Shown: piece by piece, positions 1-4,348 of the stretch
Position numbering within the stretch: position 1 is the stretch's first letter
How the letters are laid out: each line of letters opens with the position of its first letter
Assembly (NCBI GenBank): GCA_025455765.1
Contig: JALOLX010000183.1
Location: forward strand, 1-5,027
Length of the DNA: 5,027 nt
Direction of reading: 5' to 3'
Source of the DNA: Flavobacteriales bacterium
GTDB taxonomy: Bacteria > Bacteroidota > Bacteroidia > Flavobacteriales_F > PHOS-HE28
Program-made: the position numbers and the translations under genes
The notes under the pieces: generated by a model
The model's database searches: none
What the model was told of the DNA's origin: nothing
What the model saw: only the letters and a program-made list of their open reading frames with translations

Positions 1-1
1 C

Positions 2-385
2 TTCGGGCTGGAGCCGGGATTGCTCTTTGCCATGCAGTTCATGTGGCAGTTCCCCCATTTCTGGGCCATCGCCTGGGTGCTCGATGAGGACTACGCCCGC
101 GCGGGTTTCCGCCTGCTGCCTTCCACCGGTGGGTGCGATCGTCGCAGTGCCTTCCTGATCCTTTTGTACACCTTGTTCGTTATTCCTGCCGGTATGCTTC
201 CCTGGGTGTATGGCATTGTGGGTCCTTGGGCATTGAGCGCTGCGGTGGTCGGTGGGTTGGTGATGGCGTGGCCCGCATGGCGCCTCTACCGTACCCGCGA
301 TCGGCAGGATGCGCGGCGCCTCATGTTCGCCAGTTTCCTCTACCTCCCCCTGGTACAAGTGGCATACGTCCTTGACCGACTATGA
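2..385 (+). CDS. cyoE: Protoheme IX farnesyltransferase (heme o synthase), C-terminal part
   Basis: This is the C-terminal 127 residues of CyoE/CtaB, the integral membrane prenyltransferase that adds a farnesyl group to heme b to make heme o, the precursor of heme a for aa3-type oxidases. The reading frame is open from the first full codon, so the gene begins upstream; family members are usually about 290-310 residues, and the Asp-rich prenyl-diphosphate motif of the N-terminal half is outside the window. The visible part carries the family motif MWQFPHFWAIAWVLDEDY followed by AGFRLLP. Hydrophobic segments follow (FLILLYTLFVIPAGMLPWVYG, the GPWALSAAVVGGLVMAWP stretch, and a last one ending VAYVLDRL). 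The stop codon overlaps the next start as ATGA, so the two genes are probably translationally coupled. The oxidase genes downstream fit a role in supplying heme to that enzyme. Confidence 0.95.
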   Translation, partial: FGLEPGLLFAMQFMWQFPHFWAIAWVLDEDYARAGFRLLPSTGGCDRRSAFLILLYTLFVIPAGMLPWVYGIVGPWALSAAVVGGLVMAWPAWRLYRTRDRQDARRLMFASFLYLPLVQVAYVLDRL

Positions 386-1107
386 ACACAGACACGTTCT
401 CACCTGCGGAAGAACTCCAGCGCAAGTCCCGCACGCGCAAGCTCGTTACCTACCTCATCGTCTTCGCCATCGTCATGTTCTTCGCGGGGCTCACCAGCGC
501 CTACGTGGTAAGCATGAGCTCCGGCTACTGGGTGGATATCACCCTGCCCGAAGCGTTCTACGTCAGCACCGGTGCCATTGTGCTCAGCAGCGTTTTCATC
601 CAGCTGGCGTTGATGGCCGTTCGTTCGGGCAACACAGGGCGCATCGCACCCCTGTTGGTCGCCACGCTGCTGCTGGGCGGCGTCTTCACCTGGAGCCAGT
701 TCAAGGGCTGGGGAGAGTTGGTGAGCAAGGGGCAGTTCACCGTGGGGCGCATGGTGCAGGCCACAGGCGAATACGGAACGGACTACACCATCCTGTTCCA
801 AGGCGAACCGCTGGTGCTGGAGAACGGCTCGTACTACCTGGCTTCGGACCAACTGCGCAGCAAGCCCCTGAACGCGGACATCGACGAGCAGAAGAACACC
901 GCCAGCTCCTACCTCTATGTGCTCACTGCGGCCCACCTGGCCCACCTGGCCTTCGGGTTGCTCAGCCTGCTGATCATGGTGGTCATGGCCGTACAAGGCC
1001 GCTACACCCGCGATGACCATTCCGGGCTGTGGGCGGGCACCCTGTATTGGCACTTCCTTGGAGGACTTTGGATCTATCTACTTTTATTCCTCCTGTCCGT
1101 TCACTAA
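382..1107 (+). CDS. Cytochrome c oxidase subunit III family protein (first of two)
   Basis: This 241-residue COX3-family protein (heme-copper oxidase subunit III, CtaE/CyoC type) is an integral membrane subunit that stabilises the catalytic subunit I. About five membrane segments are visible, near residues 20-44, 58-80, 88-107, 178-204 and 221-238. That matches the short bacterial form lacking the first two helices of the mitochondrial protein. The best signature is the C-terminal YWHFLGGLW (222-230), which matches the YWHFVDxVW motif of the family with the Asp replaced; AAHLAHLAFGLL in the fourth helix corresponds to the usual TGxHGxHV region. A soluble stretch of about 65 residues (111-176) lies between helices 3 and 4. 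The ATG at 382 overlaps the cyoE stop. This protein diverges more from classical subunit III than the product of the next gene, so a specialised role is possible. The family call is firm, the exact role is not. Confidence 0.9.
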   Translation: MNTDTFSPAEELQRKSRTRKLVTYLIVFAIVMFFAGLTSAYVVSMSSGYWVDITLPEAFYVSTGAIVLSSVFIQLALMAVRSGNTGRIAPLLVATLLLGGVFTWSQFKGWGELVSKGQFTVGRMVQATGEYGTDYTILFQGEPLVLENGSYYLASDQLRSKPLNADIDEQKNTASSYLYVLTAAHLAHLAFGLLSLLIMVVMAVQGRYTRDDHSGLWAGTLYWHFLGGLWIYLLLFLLSVH

Positions 1108-1131
1108 CATTGCGCCCGGAAAAGCAAGATC

Positions 1132-1998
1132 ATGGCTGGAGACGCTACCAAGACCTTTAGCAACGACGTCCTGTGGGGCGGCGGCCGCTCCCCGTTCAGC
1201 ATCAGCTACGGGAAGATGATGATGTGGTTCTTCCTGGTGTCGGATGCGCTCACCTTCTCCGGCCTGCTGGTGGCCTACGGGTTCGTGCGGCACAGCACCA
1301 TGGAGGCCTGGCCCATCGGTGAAGAAGTGTTCCGCGCACTGCCAGGCCTAACGGGCAGCTACCCGCTGATCTATGTCGCCTTGATGACGGCCATCCTCAT
1401 CTTCAGCTCCGTGACCATGGTGCTGGCGGTGGAGGCCGGTCATCGCATGGACAAGAAGGGCGTGATCAAGTGGATGTTCCTCACGGTGATCGGCGGCGCC
1501 TTCTTCGTAGGCAGCCAGGCATGGGAGTGGAGCCACTTCATCCACGGCGGCGGTGGCTACATCACCACGGCGGATGGCAGCAAGTATTGGGTCCACAACG
1601 ACACCCACGACACGCACGACCCGGCCAATGCGCCCGGTTTCCACCTGGTACCTGCGCAGGCCGGTCACTACCTCATTCCGGCCGAAGGGGCCGCCCACCT
1701 CGACCACGACGCCAGCCTCAAGCTCTGGAACGAGCGCGTGAACTACGTGGACGGCGCTAACATGGTCCGCAACGAGTACGGTCCACCTCAGTACGCCAAC
1801 TTCTTCTTCTTCATCACCGGCTTCCACGGTTTCCACGTGTTCAGCGGGGTGGTGATCAACATCATCGTCCTCATCATGGCCATCCAGGGGGTCTTCCACC
1901 GCCGCGGCCACTACGAGATGATCGAGAAAGCCGGTCTCTACTGGCACTTCGTTGACCTGGTCTGGGTCTTCGTCTTCACCTTCTTCTACCTGCTCTGA
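1132..1998 (+). CDS. Cytochrome c oxidase subunit III (second, canonical copy)
   Basis: This 288-residue COX3-family protein has the classical motifs: GFHGFHVFSGV (230-240), where the usual form is TGxHGxHV, and YWHFVDLVWVFVFTFFYL (270-287) at the C-terminus. Five membrane segments lie near residues 29-51, 78-100, 113-133, 222-252 and 270-288. Subunit III surrounds the proton-uptake side of subunit I and protects the enzyme from turnover inactivation (family knowledge). The odd feature is a soluble insert of about 85 residues (138-222) between WEWSHFI and the GFHGFH helix. It is rich in His and Asp (HNDTHDTHD, HLDHD); simple bacterial subunit III proteins have only a short loop there. The gene starts at ATG 1132, 24 bp after the previous stop, with a GGAAAAG stretch upstream that is at best a weak ribosome site. 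It differs enough from the preceding COX3 gene that a recent duplication is unlikely. Confidence 0.95.
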   Translation: MAGDATKTFSNDVLWGGGRSPFSISYGKMMMWFFLVSDALTFSGLLVAYGFVRHSTMEAWPIGEEVFRALPGLTGSYPLIYVALMTAILIFSSVTMVLAVEAGHRMDKKGVIKWMFLTVIGGAFFVGSQAWEWSHFIHGGGGYITTADGSKYWVHNDTHDTHDPANAPGFHLVPAQAGHYLIPAEGAAHLDHDASLKLWNERVNYVDGANMVRNEYGPPQYANFFFFITGFHGFHVFSGVVINIIVLIMAIQGVFHRRGHYEMIEKAGLYWHFVDLVWVFVFTFFYLL

Positions 1999-2022
1999 TC
2001 CACCCTTCATCGTCTACAGCAC

Positions 2023-2391
2023 ATGGAGCGCGACGACATCATCGAATACAGCCTCGACGCACATCACAGCGAGGAGGACGGCCGCAAGATCCGCCGCAAG
2101 ATCTGGATGGTGACCGGTCTGCTGGCCGTGGTCACCGCCATTGAAGTGGTGGTAGGTGCCTACTGGAAGGAGTGGTTCCCCGGCGCCTGGACCGCTGTGA
2201 AGTGGGCCTTCGTGTTCCTCACCTTGGTGAAGGCTACGTACATCGTGATGACCTTCATGCATTTGGGCGATGAGCGCCGCAACATCCGCGCGATCATTTT
2301 GCTGCCTTACGCGTTGTTCATTCTGTACCTGCTCTGGATCGCACTGATGGAATCCAACTTCGTGCACTGGAGCTGGGCCACCATGCAGTGA
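2023..2391 (+). CDS. Cytochrome c oxidase subunit IV family protein
   Basis: This 122-residue protein belongs to the prokaryotic cytochrome c oxidase subunit IV family (CtaF/CyoD type), small accessory subunits of heme-copper oxidases. It has a charged cytoplasmic N-terminus (ERDDIIEYSLDAHHSEEDG) and three membrane segments, near residues 27-47, 59-80 and 89-109. The signature is KATYIVMTFMHLGDERRN (70-87), typical of the Bacteroidota form, in which Lys, Phe-Met-His and the acidic/basic pair after helix 2 are conserved. Such subunits help assemble or stabilise the complex and carry no cofactor. ATG 2023 follows the COX3 stop by 24 bp, and the stop overlaps the GTG start of the SCO gene (GTGA), consistent with co-translation. 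The length is normal for the family. Confidence 0.92.
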   Translation: MERDDIIEYSLDAHHSEEDGRKIRRKIWMVTGLLAVVTAIEVVVGAYWKEWFPGAWTAVKWAFVFLTLVKATYIVMTFMHLGDERRNIRAIILLPYALFILYLLWIALMESNFVHWSWATMQ

Positions 2392-3128
2392 GCACCGCCT
2401 ATCCGCCCGAAGCCCGCCGAAGAAAGGCCCTCATCCTGGGGGGTATCGCACTCTTCGTTCTATCGCTGTTCGTCTTCTTCTCGCCCTGGCTGGGCCTGGT
2501 GAAGCATTCGTTCAACTACCTTCCATATTACGGCCCCAAGGAGCCCGTGGTGGTGGAGCGCGATGGCAAGCCGGTCATCGATACGGTCTACGCCACCGTC
2601 CCTGACTTCAGCCTGATCGACCGCCACGGCAAGCCCTTCACCCAGGCTGACGTGGCCGGCAAGATCATCATCGCCGATTTCTTCTTCACCCGCTGCACCA
2701 CCATCTGCCCCAAGATGAGCGTGCAGATGCAACAGCTGCAGTTGAAGTTGAACGATGCGGCCTACGATGACGTGGTCTTCCTCAGCCATACCGTGGACCC
2801 CGAGCACGATACGCCGGCGGTGCTCGATGCCTACGCGCGCAAGCTGCAGGCCGACGATACGCGCTGGAAATTTTTGACCGGTCCGGCCACCGACATCTAC
2901 CGCCTGGGCAACACCGGCTACCTGCTCAGCGCCTTGGAGGACAGTGCCAGTGCCGAGCAGTTCCTCCACGACAGCCGTTTCGTGCTGGTGGACAAGGACC
3001 GCCACATCCGCGGCTATTACGAAGGCACCACCGCCGAAGGCATGAACGCCCTGGCCGCCGACCTGAAGATGCTGCTGAAGGAGGAACGCATCAAGGCCGC
3101 CGAAGCCGAGCGCCTCGCCCGCAAGTGA
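2388..3128 (+). CDS. SCO1/SenC family copper chaperone for cytochrome c oxidase
   Basis: This is a 246-residue SCO-family protein, a membrane-anchored thioredoxin-fold copper chaperone that helps metallate the CuA centre of subunit II. An N-terminal anchor spans about residues 14-34, and the rest should face the periplasm. The copper site is complete: CTTIC (Cys103 and Cys107 of the CxxxC motif) and the distal His194 in FLHDSRFVLVDKDRHIRGYYEGT. VDPEHDTP (136-143) is another family hallmark. The C-terminal 25 or so residues are charged and probably helical (KEERIKAAEAERLARK). I chose the GTG start at 2388 because it overlaps the subunit IV stop by 4 bp and leaves a full anchor helix; no ATG gives a better N-terminus. 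The operon position after the oxidase subunits fits the assembly role. Confidence 0.95.
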   Translation: MSTAYPPEARRRKALILGGIALFVLSLFVFFSPWLGLVKHSFNYLPYYGPKEPVVVERDGKPVIDTVYATVPDFSLIDRHGKPFTQADVAGKIIIADFFFTRCTTICPKMSVQMQQLQLKLNDAAYDDVVFLSHTVDPEHDTPAVLDAYARKLQADDTRWKFLTGPATDIYRLGNTGYLLSALEDSASAEQFLHDSRFVLVDKDRHIRGYYEGTTAEGMNALAADLKMLLKEERIKAAEAERLARK

Positions 3129-3137
3129 TCGATCCCC

Positions 3138-3689
3138 ATGGAACAAGCTTTCCCGCCTGCTCAGCTGAGCACCCCTGAGCCGCTCGCCAAACGCATCATC
3201 TGGACCGTCTCCGGCGTGGTGTTCCTGGCCGTGGTGCTGCTCAACCGCGTACAGTTGCCGGCCCCAGCAGGTTTTGACGTCCACATCTTCGCCTTGGTCA
3301 ACGCCGTCATCAACTCCGCCGTGAGCCTCCTGCTCGTGCTCGGGGTGAGCAGTGCCAAGGTGCGCAACTGGCGCCTGCATCGCCAGCTGATGATGAGCGC
3401 CATCATCCTCTCCAGCCTGTTCCTGGTCTCCTACATCCTGCACCACCTCTTCGCCGGCGAGACCCCCTATGGTGGTGATGGATTCATGCGCATCGTCTAC
3501 TACGTGGTCCTCTTCACCCACATACCGCTGGCGGCCCTCACCCTGCCGTACATCCTGCTCACCGCCTACCGCGCCCTCAAGGCCGATCATCCCGCGCACC
3601 GCAGGTTGGCCCGCCGGGTGTGGCCCGTGTGGTTCTATGTCAGTGTCAGTGGCGTGGCCGTGTACCTGATGATCAGTCCCTATTACTGA
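3138..3689 (+). CDS. DUF420 membrane protein (CtaM/YozB-like oxidase maturation factor)
   Basis: This 183-residue polytopic protein of the DUF420 family has five membrane segments, near residues 20-36, 50-70, 84-103, 120-142 and 162-180. Conserved features visible are NWRLHRQLMMSA (His81), the helix ending SYILHHLF (His102, His103), FTHIPLAALTLPYILLTAYRAL (His128) and the end HRRLARRVWPVWFYVSVSGVAVYL. The intramembrane His residues could bind heme or metal, which is inference. Family knowledge: the Staphylococcus aureus relative CtaM is needed for active aa3-type oxidase, and DUF420 genes commonly lie beside oxidase genes. Here the gene follows SCO by 9 bp, so a role in oxidase maturation is likely, although the reaction is unknown. 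The start at ATG 3138 gives a normal family length. Confidence 0.9.
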   Translation: MEQAFPPAQLSTPEPLAKRIIWTVSGVVFLAVVLLNRVQLPAPAGFDVHIFALVNAVINSAVSLLLVLGVSSAKVRNWRLHRQLMMSAIILSSLFLVSYILHHLFAGETPYGGDGFMRIVYYVVLFTHIPLAALTLPYILLTAYRALKADHPAHRRLARRVWPVWFYVSVSGVAVYLMISPYY

Positions 3690-3710
3690 ACAACGGATCG
3701 TTCCGGCAGT

Positions 3711-3718
3711 TATCTTTG
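3711..3718 (+). promoter_or_regulatory. Bacteroidota -7 promoter box (TATCTTTG), possibly leaderless start
   Basis: TATCTTTG matches the Bacteroidota -7 consensus TAnnTTTG exactly and ends 5 bp before the ATG at 3723. A transcript from it would begin at or next to the start codon, giving a leaderless or nearly leaderless mRNA. It lies in the 33-bp gap after the DUF420 gene, the longest gap in the gene cluster. I see no clear -33 TTTG or TTG element about 20 bp upstream, so the box could be partial or fortuitous. Confidence 0.45.
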
Positions 3719-3722
3719 AGGT

Positions 3723-3989
3723 ATGCGCAGGCAACTGTTCCTCCTTCTCATCGTCCTGTTGGCCGCTTCCGCGCCGGTGGAAGTGTGGGCCCAGGGCTGC
3801 TCCATGTGCAAGGCCGTAGTAGAGAGCGGCGAAGGCAGCGGCCGCATCTTCGGTGGTGAACAAGCCGTGGGCAAAGGCCTCAACATGGGCATCCTCTACC
3901 TGATGGCCGTGCCCTACCTGCTCCTGTTCCTGCTCTTCCGCAAGCGCATCGTGGGCTTCTTCAAGGAGTTCTCGGGGGCGCAGGGGTGA
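3723..3989 (+). CDS. Small exported membrane protein with a Cys-x-x-Cys motif, hypothetical
   Basis: This 88-residue protein has no assigned function. Residues 1-23 form a signal peptide (RR, then the hydrophobic run LFLLLIVLLAASAP, with a likely cut after VWA). The mature part opens with QGCSMCKAVVES, placing Cys26 and Cys29 right after the cut, outside the cytoplasm. A Gly-rich stretch follows, then one membrane segment (about 53-72, LNMGILYLMAVPYLLLFLLF) and a short basic tail (RKR). I recall similar small proteins with a CxMCKA motif and a GLNxGILYLxxxPYLL segment after DUF420 genes in Bacteroidota; this is from memory. The two Cys residues and the SCO/oxidase context suggest copper or redox handling during oxidase assembly, but that is inference. 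Codon use and GC match the operon. The gene may also be transcribed from the TATCTTTG box just upstream. Confidence 0.82.
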   Translation: MRRQLFLLLIVLLAASAPVEVWAQGCSMCKAVVESGEGSGRIFGGEQAVGKGLNMGILYLMAVPYLLLFLLFRKRIVGFFKEFSGAQG

Positions 3990-4014
3990 GGCAAGCAATG
4001 GTTCACGAACTTCG

Positions 4015-4037
4015 CAGGGCGCTCATAAGGCGCCCTG
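4015..4037 (+). terminator. Strong hairpin after the oxidase operon, probable terminator
   Basis: A perfect 8-bp GC-rich stem, CAGGGCGC (4015-4022) and GCGCCCTG (4030-4037), closes a 7-base loop (TCATAAG). It starts 25 bp after the last stop codon of the operon. No clear T-run follows (TATCGTT), so it is not a textbook intrinsic terminator, but position and stability favour an end of transcription or an mRNA-stabilising 3' structure. The hairpin would work on either strand. Confidence 0.6.
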
Positions 4038-4105
4038 TATCGTTACCGCCACAGCACGCACCTACTACATTAGTGGTGCGGAAGCTGAGCGCCGCAAACG
4101 CGAAG

Positions 4106-4121
4106 TCCCGCCAGAGCGGGA
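4106..4121. repeat. Short perfect palindrome at the 5' edge of the RHS segment
   Basis: TCCCGC (4106-4111) and GCGGGA (4116-4121) form a perfect 6-bp stem around the loop CAGA. The recognisable RHS coding segment begins right at its right arm (GSNPMATYR, from about 4118), and nothing RHS-like is seen to the left. It may be a REP-type palindrome or the scar of a recombination join; the sequence alone does not decide. Confidence 0.45.
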
Positions 4122-4189
4122 GCAACCCCATGGCCACCTACCGCGCCAACCTCCTCACCGGCAGCCTTCAAGTGACCGAGCGCCCCATT

Positions 4190-4219
4190 GGAGCCTGTCC
4201 CGAAGCGCAGCGAGGGAGC
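4190..4219. repeat. REP-like GC-rich element inserted in frame in the RHS segment
   Basis: The core TCCCGAAGCGCAGCGAGGGA (4198-4217) is an imperfect palindrome with TCCC/GGGA ends. It is flanked by GGAGC on both sides (4190-4194 and 4215-4219, the right copy overlapping the core), which could be a short target duplication or chance. In the coding frame it adds about eight residues (ACPEAQRG) between RPIG and SSARLG, where RHS cores usually read RPIYGSSRLG. It resembles the element at 4329-4348: aligned with two single-base gaps, 14 of 21 columns agree. I recognise this style of short element as abundant and dispersed in many environmental Bacteroidota genomes, from memory. Confidence 0.6.
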
Positions 4220-4328
4220 AGCGCGCGCCTGGGCATCGACACCTACACCCTGGAAATGGCCGGCGACCCACCCTACGACGACCTGGTGGATCCCGCAGGC
4301 CTGCTGAACTACGAGCTCACCGACCCCG

Positions 4329-4348
4329 CCCTGAGCGAAGTCGAAGGG
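4329..4348. repeat. REP-like element replacing the RHS DHLGNVR motif
   Basis: CCCTGAGCGAAGTCGAAGGG has CCCT/AGGG ends and an imperfect inner palindrome; it is a form I recognise as very common and dispersed in environmental bacterial genomes. It lies between YELTD (ending 4324) and AVVVTDEL (from 4351). RHS cores normally have HLGNVR there, 18 bases; 26 bases are present, so the frame shifts. It therefore looks like a replacement or insertion-deletion rather than a simple insertion. Confidence 0.65.

Noticed and set aside
400..1053. Long minus-strand and alternative plus-strand frames over the COX3 genes
   Set aside because: They are shadows of genes with clear motifs and membrane segments; their compositions are low-complexity and no family is recognisable.
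2460..3998. A 512-codon open frame on the minus strand
   Set aside because: It is antisense to SCO, DUF420 and the small protein, all clearly coding on the plus strand. Its His/Glu/Val/Gly-rich composition is typical of a shadow frame in GC-rich DNA.
4040..4085. Possible second hairpin GCACC...GGTGC and a promoter-like TACATTAG for the RHS segment
   Set aside because: The stem is only 5 bp with a 12-base loop, and TACATTAG does not match TAnnTTTG; too weak to annotate.
3986..4129. Formal open reading frame starting at GTG 3986, overlapping the previous stop as GTGA
   Set aside because: It would run through the strong hairpin at 4015-4037, encodes nothing recognisable before 4118, and the RHS homology begins abruptly later; the overlap looks accidental.
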